From contig NZ_CP095061.1 in NCBI RefSeq assembly GCF_022921055.1, positions 2,333,501 to 2,397,500 of the forward strand: a stretch of DNA of 64,000 nucleotides, read 5' to 3'. This document shows, piece by piece, positions 47,495 to 56,241 of the stretch (within the stretch, counting starts at the first letter, position 1; each line of letters starts with the position of its first letter). The translations under genes and the position numbers were made by a program. This DNA comes from Hymenobacter volaticus. Its GTDB lineage: Bacteria; Bacteroidota; Bacteroidia; Cytophagales; Hymenobacteraceae. The notes under the pieces were generated by a model. That model saw only the letters and a program-made list of their open reading frames with translations, made no database searches and had not been told where the DNA came from.

Positions 47495-49255
47495 CTATTT
47501 CACAGCTAGTGTGCCGCCTTGCCAGCGAGCAATAGGGTAGCGCATGTGGGTCGGCTCATAGTATTTGGAATGTCGATACACCCATTCCAGTTGTGCATCA
47601 CCGCTTTTCGCCAAGGCCGGTTCCTGCTGCTTTTGCTTTTCCAGTTGCTCGCGTAATGCGGGGTCACGGCGCAGCAAGTCGGCCGCTACATCCTCGAATA
47701 CATAATCAGAGAAGTGCTCTTTTTGCTGCAAGATGCTATCGAAAAAGCCCCATGCGAAAAAGGAATCGGTGGCTTGAGGCTCCAGCATTTCGACAAGGAA
47801 ACGGGCGGTGGCATCGTCGAGGCTGGCCACGTAGTCGCCGCGGTAGTAGCGCAGGGGCTGTTGGGTGGTGCGCACCGTAACACCACTGTGCAAGTAGTGG
47901 CCCTCGTAGGGGCGCGGGCTGGTTTTGTAGTCTTCGATGTAGTACACCTCGGCCGTGAGGGTGGTGTCGCGGGTGAGGCGCTGCAGGGAGGCTCCGGCCA
48001 CGCGTAGTCGGTCGAGCACCTCGGTCCAGGCTTGCGGAATCAGATACGCTTTCGGGCGGGAAACTGTGAGGGTGGGTCGGAAGGTGTTGTAGTAGTTGAG
48101 TTGACGGGTGAACGGCGCTTTCCGGTCGTAGTAGAGGCGGGGTTGGCCGCTTACCTCGCTCGACTTGGTTTTGCCAGTGTAGCCCCGAAAGTTGACTTTG
48201 TCTGCCGCCGTCGTATCAAGCTTCCAAGCCAGTGGGAACGTAGACTGCGTGCTCAGCTTCCGCACCGCTTGGGCGCGCGCCTGCGTGAGAGCCGCCGCAT
48301 CGGTGTGCACGAAGCGGAGCAGCACGTCTAGGAAGTCGTAAGTGGCTTGCACGCGCGGCGTGTAGGCTTTCAGCATGTGCGTCTCCGTCACGAAGCCGAT
48401 GGTGTTGAAGAGCGTGGTGTAGCCGGTAGAGTAACGCGGAGTTTCTAGGAAGCCGACCAAGCCACGGGCATCCGGCGTCCGGCCTTCAAAGTCTACGTAG
48501 GGCGTGAGCGGCGACTTATGCTTGTCCATGCCGGTGTTCAGGGCGGGGAGCAGACGTTGCGTTAGGTAGTCGCTGAGGTCGGGTGCCAGCTTGTCTTTCT
48601 GCGTGGCAATCAGCGTCATGGTGTATTGATAATCCGCGCCGTTGGAGGTGTGGGTGTCCACGAAGATGTCAGGTTGCCACCGGCGGAAAAGCTCGGCAAA
48701 CGAGCGGGCATTGCGCGAATCTTGCTTCACGTAATCCCGGTTAAGGTCGAGGTTGCGGGCATTGCCTCGAAAACCGTAGCTCTCAGGCCCATTCTGGTTG
48801 GTACGGGTGGTGGAGTTGCGGTTCAGCGCCCCATCCACATTGTAGATCGGAATAACTACCAGCGTCATATTTTCTAGCTGGCGCCGTAGCTCCTTCTTCT
48901 GCACGTAGTCGCGTACCAGCGCCATGCAGGCATCAATGCCTTCGGGCTCGCCGGGATGGATGCCGTTTTGAATTAAAACCACAGGCCGAGAGCGACCTTG
49001 ACTATTTGCTGGCTCGAACTTGCCATCGAGTGCTACCACTACCTCGTGTAGAGGCTGGCCGCTGTCGGTTGGACCCACTGCCCGCATTTGAATTTCGGGG
49101 TAAGCCGCATCTAGCTTTTGATAGTAAGCAATGCATTCCGCGTAAGTGGCAGTGGTATTGCCGTTGCCTTTTTCGAAAGGCGTGCGCCAATCTTCTTTAG
49201 GCGGTGAGGCAAGCAGCAAGGTAGAGAGCAGAAAAGAGAGCATAGACAGGAGCAA
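47495..49255 (-). CDS. M14 family zinc carboxypeptidase, secreted
   Basis: A 586-residue metallopeptidase with a short signal peptide (MLLSMLSFLLSTLLLASPP). Zinc ligands: His100 and Glu103 in NGIHPGEPEG and a later His in DIFVDTHTSNGADYQ. Substrate-binding Arg/Asn positions fall in SYGFRGNARNLDLNRDYVK, and GFVTETHMLKAYTPR carries the catalytic Glu region. The C-terminal 230 residues extend beyond the peptidase core and are strand-rich. It should act in the periplasm or outside, removing C-terminal residues or processing peptidoglycan-type peptides. It is monocistronic. Confidence 0.9.
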   Translation of the reverse strand: MLLSMLSFLLSTLLLASPPKEDWRTPFEKGNGNTTATYAECIAYYQKLDAAYPEIQMRAVGPTDSGQPLHEVVVALDGKFEPANSQGRSRPVVLIQNGIHPGEPEGIDACMALVRDYVQKKELRRQLENMTLVVIPIYNVDGALNRNSTTRTNQNGPESYGFRGNARNLDLNRDYVKQDSRNARSFAELFRRWQPDIFVDTHTSNGADYQYTMTLIATQKDKLAPDLSDYLTQRLLPALNTGMDKHKSPLTPYVDFEGRTPDARGLVGFLETPRYSTGYTTLFNTIGFVTETHMLKAYTPRVQATYDFLDVLLRFVHTDAAALTQARAQAVRKLSTQSTFPLAWKLDTTAADKVNFRGYTGKTKSSEVSGQPRLYYDRKAPFTRQLNYYNTFRPTLTVSRPKAYLIPQAWTEVLDRLRVAGASLQRLTRDTTLTAEVYYIEDYKTSPRPYEGHYLHSGVTVRTTQQPLRYYRGDYVASLDDATARFLVEMLEPQATDSFFAWGFFDSILQQKEHFSDYVFEDVAADLLRRDPALREQLEKQKQQEPALAKSGDAQLEWVYRHSKYYEPTHMRYPIARWQGGTLAVK

Positions 49256-49386
49256 GGTTCAAGCCCCGAAACTAGCGTTTCCCTGCAGAATGTACACGTA
49301 AAGCAAGGAATAGTACGATGTGCTACCGTTGTCCTGCTTTCAGAACCAGCTTTAAGTGAAAGAGAAACAATGAACACACCAAGACT

Positions 49387-49616
49387 GTCATGCTGAGATA
49401 GGCGAATCATCTGGCTTGCTGCCATTGTCAAACTAACCCGTCATGCTGAGTGGAGCCGAAGCATCTCGCGTGCTGACGTTGCCACAGTATACCCATCATG
49501 CTGAGCAGATGGCGCCTCAAGTCGGGGAGGCAACGAAGCAGAAGCATCTTGCTCGAATCGTTTGGTTAGTATTGCAACCTCAGCACGCGAGATGCTTCGG
49601 CTGCGCTCAGCATGAC
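49387..49616. repeat. REP-like dispersed repeat cluster
   Basis: A good copy at 49440-49469 (two bases changed in the middle) faces an inverse at 49587-49616 identical to the 14- and 20-kb copies. A decayed GTCATGCTGAG copy starts at 49387 and another fragment near 49496. Copies are extended by CGTGCTGACG / CAGCACG as at 27.7 kb. The gap 49256-49740 has no gene. Confidence 0.85.
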
Positions 49617-49675
49617 AGTATCCTAAACAGTAGGATACTGGATACCTCGGCAGGTTCAGCGTGATAATACCCTAT

Positions 49676-49726
49676 AAAGACAGCAGGGTCATGCTACGTT
49701 TGCCGAAGCATGACCCTGCTGTCTTT
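49676..49726. terminator. Hairpin terminator after uxuA built on a repeat-like core
   Basis: AAAGACAGCAGGGTCATGCT and its exact complement enclose an 11-base loop, with T-run on both sides. It lies 15 bases past the leftward uxuA stop. The inner GTCATGCT/AGCATGAC part equals the end of the nearby REP-like unit. Confidence 0.85.
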
Positions 49727-49740
49727 AGTAGGAAAATAGT

Positions 49741-50910
49741 CTAATCAGCTAACCCGCGGGTGATGCCCATTTCTAGGCCGCGCAACTCAGCTAAGCCACG
49801 GAGGCGGCCAATAGCTGAATAGCCGGGATTGGTTTTCTTGTGCAGGTCGTCTAGCATTTGGTGACCGTGGTCGGGACGCATGGGCAGACGCACGTGGCGC
49901 TGTTGCATCACCTGCACTAATTCATGCATTACGGCGTACATGTCTACGTCGCCTTCCAAGTGGTTGGCTTCATAGAAGTTGCCGTCAGCGTCGCGCTGGG
50001 TGCTGCGCAGGTGAATGAAGTGGATACGGTCGGCGAACTGGCGCACCATGTTTGGCAAATCATTGTCGGGGCGCACGCCAAACGAGCCGGTGCAGAAGCA
50101 GAGACCGTTGTGCTTGGACGGTACAGCGTCGGCTAGGGCCTGCACATCAGCGGCAGTGCTTACCACGCGCGGCAAGCCAAGGATGGGGTACGGCGGGTCG
50201 TCGGGGTGAATAGCGAGGTTAATGCCCACTTCTTCGGCTACCGGCACAATTTCCTGGAGGAATAAGATCAGGTGCTCGCGCAGCTTGGCCGCATCAATCC
50301 CTTGGTAAGCATCAAGCGCTGATTGGAACTGCGCCAGTGTGAAGCTTTCTTCGCTGCCTGGTAGTCCGGCAATGATATTGCGCTGCAACAGCTGCTTTTC
50401 GGCGTCGCTCATACTGGCAAAGCGCGCTTCGGCTTGTGCCAACTCCTGCGGGGTATAGTCCTGCTTGGCGTCGTGGCGCTGAAGCAGCAGCGTATCGAAG
50501 GCCACGAAAGCGGCTTTCTCGAAGCGGAGTGCCTTGGAACCATCTTCCACTTCGTAGGCCAAGTCGGTGCGGGTCCAGTCCAGCACCGGCATGAAGTTGT
50601 AGGTGACCGTGTAGATGCCGCAGGCCGCCAAGTTGCGCAACGATTCCTGGTAGTTTTCGATGTAGCGCTGGAAGTCGCCGATGCGCGTTTTGATGTGCTC
50701 GTGTACCGGCACACTCTCCACTACGCTCCATGTGAGGCCAGCGGCGGCCACTTCGGCTTGGCGCCGTTGAATTTCCGCTACCGGCCATACCTCGCCGTTT
50801 GGGATATGGTGCAGGGCCGTCACTACGTCGGTGGCTCCGGCTTGCCGGATGTCGGAGAGGCTAACAGGATCGTTGGGGCCGTACCAGCGCCAGCTTTGCA
50901 AAAGGGGCAT
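49741..50910 (-). CDS. uxuA: Mannonate dehydratase
   Basis: Dehydrates D-mannonate to 2-keto-3-deoxygluconate in glucuronate breakdown. It has 389 residues with a TIM-barrel fold. Family marks: [52 protein letters not shown] (metal His), [18 protein letters not shown] (Cys metal ligand), [12 protein letters not shown] and [12 protein letters not shown]. These metal-binding positions are all present. The usual partners (uxuB, uxaC, kdgK) are not in the window. The start is ATG 50910. Confidence 0.95.
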   Translation of the reverse strand: MPLLQSWRWYGPNDPVSLSDIRQAGATDVVTALHHIPNGEVWPVAEIQRRQAEVAAAGLTWSVVESVPVHEHIKTRIGDFQRYIENYQESLRNLAACGIYTVTYNFMPVLDWTRTDLAYEVEDGSKALRFEKAAFVAFDTLLLQRHDAKQDYTPQELAQAEARFASMSDAEKQLLQRNIIAGLPGSEESFTLAQFQSALDAYQGIDAAKLREHLILFLQEIVPVAEEVGINLAIHPDDPPYPILGLPRVVSTAADVQALADAVPSKHNGLCFCTGSFGVRPDNDLPNMVRQFADRIHFIHLRSTQRDADGNFYEANHLEGDVDMYAVMHELVQVMQQRHVRLPMRPDHGHQMLDDLHKKTNPGYSAIGRLRGLAELRGLEMGITRGLAD

Positions 50911-51053
50911 AGAGAAATTGGTTTCTTATCTGAGGTGGAAGAAACGCAAGTATACACGATCAGCTTGGCCAGACAACACAGCAAACGCATAGGTAGCGAG
51001 TGTTTCCTTTGGGCGCCGACAAACTGCACTAGGCGCAAGCACAGCTTTTTATT

Positions 51054-51488
51054 CTAATACAAGCGCCGCCGCGCGGGGAACAAGAGCTGGTCGAGGCTGT
51101 AGCGGCCAGGACCGACAAAGGCCAGCCCTAAAAACAGAAACAACGATTCGAGGGCGTGCGAGTAAGCGTTGAAATCGTCGCCGCTCTTAAGGTGCATGGC
51201 GGTAGCCACCAGCATCGTAACGACTAGCAGCGCGCAAGCAATTCGAAAAAACAGGCCGATTGCTATTAGTTGGCCGCCCACGGCTTCGGCTATGGCGGCT
51301 AAAAAGCCCCATACAGCCGGCGCGAAGTTCAACCCCAGCATCTTCATCACTCCGCCTAGCTCCATCCATTTTTCCGGACCCCCAACCAGTTTCGGGTAGC
51401 CATGAATGGTGAACATGATGCCAATGCCCACCCGTAGCAGTAACAGGCCAAAGTCGTGGGTGCGGTAGTGATTGTTGAATAACGCCAT
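51054..51488 (-). CDS. DoxX family membrane protein
   Basis: A four-helix membrane protein of 144 residues. It starts MALFNNHYRTHDFGLLLLRVG at ATG 51488, with family patterns GIGIMFTIHGYPKLVGGPEKW (conserved HGxxK/G), FLAAIAEAVGGQLIAIGLFFR (E-x3-G) and LVVTMLVATAMHLK. The final charged segment ends ARRRLY. DoxX-like proteins are associated with redox or thiosulfate metabolism in other bacteria; a specific role here is unknown. It is upstream of uxuA on the same strand, 144 bases away. Confidence 0.9.
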   Translation of the reverse strand: MALFNNHYRTHDFGLLLLRVGIGIMFTIHGYPKLVGGPEKWMELGGVMKMLGLNFAPAVWGFLAAIAEAVGGQLIAIGLFFRIACALLVVTMLVATAMHLKSGDDFNAYSHALESLFLFLGLAFVGPGRYSLDQLLFPARRRLY

Positions 51489-51604
51489 AGATGAGAAAAG
51501 CGGAAAAGCCAGTGTTTGGTAGCACCATGCAGACGACCTGAACGGTATCTGGTGCGGCCAAAGTACACTATTTATCATCTAATGCTATTCTCCTATGTTT
51601 CCAC

Positions 51605-52267
51605 TTACTTGTAAAGCAAGACGCCGGTGATGCGCGCTGCTTGCGGAATATCGGCTGGGTTCATTTCATCAGGATGCTTGTTAGGTAGTGAGTTAGGGTC
51701 GATAACCCAGGCCATATTCACCAGCCCCGATACCCCTGCAAATCCCGCGGGCGTGTTGCGTACGCGGGTCAACCCTAGGTTCTGGCTGGCCGCACCGAAG
51801 GGCGAGCCGACCCCAATACCTTCGGCGGTGCGGTACTGCGGGTCGTAGATGCGGATGCGGCGAAGGCGGGAGATACCTGTCGAGTCGGGGCGTAGGTGCA
51901 GGACGGTGGCGGGGGCATCGGGTTTCTGAGCATCCAACATCTCGTAGGCCGGATATGTTTGGCCCTGGTCCTGATAGGTGGTGCGCTTGAGCTGGGCAGC
52001 TGGTACACGCCGAATCAACTCTTGCTCGGTCATGTTGAGGCGCAAGCGGCCGGCCCGGCCCGGACTGATAAGATGCAACGAGTCAGGCACATTGGGATTG
52101 GCGGCTAGGCGTTCGGCGGCAGCGTTGGGGTCGCTGGCACGCGAGTCGCCGGCGAAAGGAACGTCGCCGCTGGAAGAGGCGCTGTTCTCGGAAGAACCAC
52201 AAGCGCTGAGTTGCAGAGCCAGCAACACTGCCCCAGCGGGCCACAACAAAAGACGAAGACTAGACAT
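51605..52267 (-). CDS. Hypothetical lipoprotein
   Basis: Lipoprotein signal peptide from ATG 52267 (MSSLRLLLWPAGAVLLALQL) with lipobox LSAC at about residues 20-23, then a Ser-rich spacer. The soluble part (about 60-220) has LRLNMTEQELIRRVPAAQL, YEMLDAQKPDAPATVLHLRP and a later GIGVGSPFGAASQNLGLTRV segment. The N-terminal piece resembles the SmpA/BamE-like start of small periplasmic proteins, but no family can be assigned firmly. It is anchored at the inner or outer membrane. It is separated by 116 bases from the DoxX gene on the same strand. Confidence 0.72.
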   Translation of the reverse strand: MSSLRLLLWPAGAVLLALQLSACGSSENSASSSGDVPFAGDSRASDPNAAAERLAANPNVPDSLHLISPGRAGRLRLNMTEQELIRRVPAAQLKRTTYQDQGQTYPAYEMLDAQKPDAPATVLHLRPDSTGISRLRRIRIYDPQYRTAEGIGVGSPFGAASQNLGLTRVRNTPAGFAGVSGLVNMAWVIDPNSLPNKHPDEMNPADIPQAARITGVLLYK

Positions 52268-52531
52268 GGAACAGAGCATTAAGTAGCAGTGCCGATGCTT
52301 ACGCGCCCAGCGACTCTGGCGTTCAAGGAATAATAATTTAATGAAACCATAACGTAAGTGGAAGGGCGTGTTGCTGTTTACGCTACGCCAGCACCAAGTA
52401 GAAAGGTGCTCTCACTATTTCCCTTGATCTCTGTTATCCTAACTCAACCTCTCCTGGCACGTACCTTTACCGCACCCAGCTGGTATTGCGCTAGCCGGGT
52501 TTGATGTCGCTTTCTGACTTTTTAATTCTTG

Positions 52532-53410
52532 ATGCCTGTGTCTGCTGAAGCTGAAAAACCCTTGATTCTAATTTCCAACGACGACGGTATTACGGCTCCG
52601 GGCATTGCCATGCTGGTGCGCGTGATGCGGCGTATCGGCGAGGTGGTAGTGGTTGCCCCTAACTCGCCGCAGTCGGGTATGGGCCACGCCATCACCATTG
52701 GCCATCCGCTGCGCCTCGATGCCAGCACCATCTTCGAAGGCATCGAAGCGTACGAGTGCAGCGGCACCCCTGCTGACTGCGTGAAGCTGGCCAAAAACCA
52801 CGTGCTGAAAGAGCGCAAGCCCGACCTCGTCGTGTCCGGTATCAACCACGGCTCCAACTCTTCGGTGAACGTATTGTATTCGGGAACCATGTCGGCGGCT
52901 ATTGAAGCAGCCATTGAAGGTTTGCCAGCTATCGGCTTCTCACTCTGCGAGTACGGGCACGATGCTGACTTCTCCCACACCGGCGACTGGATTGAAATGA
53001 TAGCGCGCCAAGCCCTGGAAAATGGCATCCCGCCAGGCACGGCCCTCAACGTAAACATTCCCAAAAACTCCGACACGCCCATTGCCGGCGTGCGGCTATG
53101 TCGCCAGGCCAATGCGAAGTGGCAAGAGGAATTTGACCTCCGCCACGACCCCCACAAGCGCCCTTACTTTTGGCTGATCGGGGAGTTTATAAACCTCGAC
53201 CATGGCACCGACACCGACGAGTGGGCTTTAGCCAACAACTACATTTCCATCGTCCCTTGCCAATACGACCTCACAGCCAACTATGCCCTGAAGCTCATGA
53301 ACACCACTTGGCAACTTCCCACGCCCTCGTCAGCAACCGAAGTGGCCCCCGCGCCCCTAATTGGCAGTGCCACGCCTAGTCCCGGCGAATCAGCCGAAGG
53401 CTTAGGATAG
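52532..53410 (+). CDS. surE: 5'/3'-nucleotidase SurE
   Basis: Metal-dependent phosphatase of 292 residues acting on nucleoside 5'- and 3'-monophosphates and short polyphosphate. The diagnostic N-terminus is PLILISNDDGITAPG (acidic pair as metal ligands), followed by VVAPNSPQSGMGHAITIG, CSGTPADCVKLA and VVSGINHGSNSSVNVLYSGT, which supplies the Asn ligand. ATG 52532 is chosen, one codon after an in-frame TTG. The final 35 residues are a Pro/Ser/Ala-rich tail. It is followed by a terminator. Confidence 0.95.
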   Translation: MPVSAEAEKPLILISNDDGITAPGIAMLVRVMRRIGEVVVVAPNSPQSGMGHAITIGHPLRLDASTIFEGIEAYECSGTPADCVKLAKNHVLKERKPDLVVSGINHGSNSSVNVLYSGTMSAAIEAAIEGLPAIGFSLCEYGHDADFSHTGDWIEMIARQALENGIPPGTALNVNIPKNSDTPIAGVRLCRQANAKWQEEFDLRHDPHKRPYFWLIGEFINLDHGTDTDEWALANNYISIVPCQYDLTANYALKLMNTTWQLPTPSSATEVAPAPLIGSATPSPGESAEGLG

Positions 53411-53468
53411 GTGAAGTAGGTGAAGTCAGCAGGAAGTTTGCTAGTTGGTACCCCTGCTCTGCATGCAT

Positions 53469-53506
53469 AAAAAAGCCCCTCCGAATGAACTCGGAGGGCT
53501 TTTTTG
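53469..53506 (+). terminator. Intrinsic terminator after surE
   Basis: AAAAAAGCCCCTCCGA and TCGGAGGGCTTTTTT (one bulged C) around ATGAAC; bidirectional because the next gene converges on it. Confidence 0.9.
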
Positions 53507-53521
53507 CGAACTGCAATCTTG

Positions 53522-53734
53522 TTAAGGACGCGGTGGGTGGTGCCGGACGTCGCTAACGTGACGCAGTACGGGGGCGGGGGCATGGCGGACCACTAGCGGC
53601 GCGCTGTGCGCTAGCGTTTGCGGTTTCTTTAGTTGAAGCGGGTTAGGCAAGAGCAACAGTACCGATAGCAGGATCAACAACAGTAAAAGGGCGAGGAGTG
53701 GTACTCGCAGAGTAGAAAGAGAAGAAAGTTTCAT
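53522..53734 (-). CDS. Small hypothetical single-pass membrane protein
   Basis: A 70-residue protein from ATG 53734 (MKLSSLSTLRVPLLALLLLL) with one strongly hydrophobic helix (about residues 10-30) and a His/Pro-rich tail (VRHAPAPVLRHVSDVRHHPP). It resembles short His-rich proteins sometimes found beside metal-responsive two-component genes: the next genes on the same strand are an OmpR/HK pair. That link is weak. It could also be a chance frame. Confidence 0.4.
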   Translation of the reverse strand: MKLSSLSTLRVPLLALLLLLILLSVLLLLPNPLQLKKPQTLAHSAPLVVRHAPAPVLRHVSDVRHHPPRP

Positions 53735-53867
53735 GGGTGGTGGAAGCCAAGGAACAAGTGCCCCAATTTCGCACTCCAACCATGAAGACTAGGTGAGGTC
53801 TTGCAGTTGTATATAGCGCTCCTGACTTTGCTTGCAAAGCACTGATATACAAGTATAAAACTCTGCG

Positions 53868-55241
53868 TTAGTTTGTAGTTGGGTTGCTTGTCACTGACTT
53901 TGAATTCGGCTGGAATTCCAGTGTGAAAGTAGTGCCCTTGCCTAATTCAGATGTGGCCGTGAGCGTGGCAGCGTGGAAGGTGGCAATGGTTTGCGCAATG
54001 GGCAGGCCAAGGCCGAAGCCCTCCGGGGAAGCGGGCCCGCTGGCATGAAAGCGCCGAAACCGGTCGAAGAGGTGAGGTAGGTTCTCGGGCGCAATGCCAG
54101 GGCCGGTGTCGGCTACGGCCAAACGGTAACCGCCATTTGGTTGCAACTGGCCCGTTACGGTGATGCTGCCGTTCCAGCGGTTGTACTTGATGGCATTGCT
54201 GAGTAAATTGAAAATCAAGGTGAAAAGCAGCGTCTGGTTGGCGCGAGGCAGCACGAAATCGGGCTCCAGCAACACGCGCAAATGCAGTTCCCGTTGCGCG
54301 AGCCGGTCTTCTAGTTCATTGGTTGCGTCGGCCACCACGGCCGCTAAGCTCACTGGTTCTTCTCGTAAGTACTGGTCGTTTTCGATGTTGGCAATCAGCA
54401 ACAAGGTCTTCACGGTGTTGCGCAACCGATACAGCGTCTTCTGCGATTCTACTAGCTTCAAGGAATGAGCATGCCCTAACTCCGGATCCTGGAGCATGTT
54501 CTCGAAGCGAGTTTGCAGGATGCTAACCGGCGTGAGCAGCTCGTGCGACACATTGCTCATGAACTCGCGCTCTTTCTCGAACGCCGACTGCATCTGGTGC
54601 ATCATCTCGTTGAGACTATCATCGAGCTGGCGGAAGTCGGTGGTCGTTGTTGGAATGGGCTCGAAGGAGAAGGCCGAAGGATGGCGCACGTCGCGCAACT
54701 TGCTGGAAATGAGTTTCCCTAGCGGTTGCAGTAGAAACCGCGCAAACGCCGCATCCGTAACGACGGTGAGGGCCGCGCCAATCACTAGTACCCACAGCGC
54801 CAGCCGCCGCAGGGTGTCTTCCAGGAGTTCTACCGTGGCCAACGACGAACCAATTTCCAGCCGGTATGGCCGCCCATTGGCGGTAAATTGGTAGCCTAGG
54901 ATGCGGAAGTCCTCTACCTCGTCGTCTACCTGCCGCTGCTCATTGAATATCAATTCTTTCGGCTTCGGCAGTGCTGGCCCGCGTTCCGGAGTCAGGCTGA
55001 TGTATTCTTGCTTAAGAATGTTATAGTCGGCGTACGCCTCATTTTTCTCCTGTCGCACAAACGCGACGAGGCCGTCTCGTTTTATTAGGTCGAGTACCTC
55101 CCGCTTTTTTTCGTGCAGCCGCTGGTCGGTGTGCGACACGGCCACCCGGCTCACGATGGCCGGAATCAGTGCCACTCCCAGCAGCACCAGTAGCAGCTTC
55201 GACAAGGCATTAAAAAGTGCAAGCTTAGCTTCTAAGCGCAT
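53868..55241 (-). CDS. Sensor histidine kinase
   Basis: Two-helix membrane kinase of about 457 residues. Helix 1 is LSKLLLVLLGVALIPAIVS near the start, a periplasmic domain (about 30-150) follows, helix 2 is LALWVLVIGAALTVVTDAAF, and then a HAMP-like linker. The phosphoacceptor is in MSNVSHELLTPVSILQTRFE, the N box in FNLLSNAIKYNRW, with DTGPGIAP (G1) and GFGLGLPIAQTI (G2). I start at ATG 55241 (MRLEAKLALFNALS); an ATG 14 codons upstream is also possible. It pairs with the OmpR-type regulator 223 bases upstream; organisation and length resemble copper/efflux systems, but the signal is unknown. Confidence 0.9.
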   Translation of the reverse strand: MRLEAKLALFNALSKLLLVLLGVALIPAIVSRVAVSHTDQRLHEKKREVLDLIKRDGLVAFVRQEKNEAYADYNILKQEYISLTPERGPALPKPKELIFNEQRQVDDEVEDFRILGYQFTANGRPYRLEIGSSLATVELLEDTLRRLALWVLVIGAALTVVTDAAFARFLLQPLGKLISSKLRDVRHPSAFSFEPIPTTTTDFRQLDDSLNEMMHQMQSAFEKEREFMSNVSHELLTPVSILQTRFENMLQDPELGHAHSLKLVESQKTLYRLRNTVKTLLLIANIENDQYLREEPVSLAAVVADATNELEDRLAQRELHLRVLLEPDFVLPRANQTLLFTLIFNLLSNAIKYNRWNGSITVTGQLQPNGGYRLAVADTGPGIAPENLPHLFDRFRRFHASGPASPEGFGLGLPIAQTIATFHAATLTATSELGKGTTFTLEFQPNSKSVTSNPTTN

Positions 55242-55464
55242 CCTTCTGGAGAGGTGGAACTTGGTTGGGTAATAAAGCGCCAAAAATAGCCAAACGGATT
55301 CTCGAGCATAGCCAGCAGACCAAGCCTAAGAAGTTAAAGAGTATCACTATAGCGCTGATTAGTCAACCCCTAGCCCCAAGTTTAACTGAGGATTTGAAGT
55401 CCTATTGGATATTTAATCAAACGTAAAAGCTGATCAACATCCGTTTCGCAACTAGCTTACTCCG

Positions 55465-56145
55465 CTACTCAGTTACTCTATAGCCAATGCCGCGCACGGT
55501 TTCTATAAAGTCGGTGGGAGCATAAGCGCTGAGCTTTTTGCGGATGTTCTTGATATGAACGTCGATGTAGTTGGAATCGGAGTCATCTTCCAACACGTTG
55601 CCCCACAGGTGTTCTCCTAGCTGCAAACGCGTAAGCACGCGGTTTTTGTGTAGCACGAGGTAGTGCAGCAAGTCGAATTCCTTTTTGGTGAGGGCCACTT
55701 CCTGGTCGCCCTGGCGGAGCACCCGGCCCGATACGTCCATCAAAAAGCCCGAACCGAAGGTGATTTCCTGCCGCTTCAACCCAAACTTGCGCCGCGTGAT
55801 GGCCTGCATGCGGCTTTGCAACTCGAGCAGCGAAAACGGTTTTGGCAGGTAGTCATCGGCACCCAAGTCGAGGCCTTTGATCCGGTCGTCGAGGGCACCG
55901 CGGGCGGTCAGGATGATGAACGAGGCCTCCTGTTGATCATTGCGCCGCGCTTCGCGCAGCAGGTCCAACCCGTCGCCGCCGGGCAAACCGAGGTCGAGGA
56001 GCACAAAGTCGTAGCTGTTGACAAAGATTTTCTCGGAAGCTTCCCCGTAGGTGTGGGCCGAATCCACTAGGTATTGCGATTCAAGCAGAAACTGCCGCAC
56101 TTCGTCGTGCAGGCTTTTCTCGTCTTCTACAATCAGGACGTGCAT
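55465..56145 (-). CDS. OmpR-family response regulator
   Basis: A 226-residue transcription factor. The receiver domain (about 1-115) has the acidic pocket VEDEKS, phosphoacceptor Asp51 in FVLLDLGLPGGDG, Thr in FIILTARG and Lys in DYLPKPFSL. The winged-helix domain (about 130-224) ends with VLEDDSDSNYIDVHIKNIRKKL and IETVRGIGYRVTE, the family DNA-recognition region. It is first in a two-gene unit with the histidine kinase downstream. The start is ATG 56145. Confidence 0.95.
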   Translation of the reverse strand: MHVLIVEDEKSLHDEVRQFLLESQYLVDSAHTYGEASEKIFVNSYDFVLLDLGLPGGDGLDLLREARRNDQQEASFIILTARGALDDRIKGLDLGADDYLPKPFSLLELQSRMQAITRRKFGLKRQEITFGSGFLMDVSGRVLRQGDQEVALTKKEFDLLHYLVLHKNRVLTRLQLGEHLWGNVLEDDSDSNYIDVHIKNIRKKLSAYAPTDFIETVRGIGYRVTE

Positions 56146-56241
56146 AGAAATTCAGATTTAAGGCACAAGGTTCTTACGACCGGAATGAACAGTGGATGAA
56201 GAATAAATATAGTGCAGTAAGCGCAGTAGATATAAACCAGG

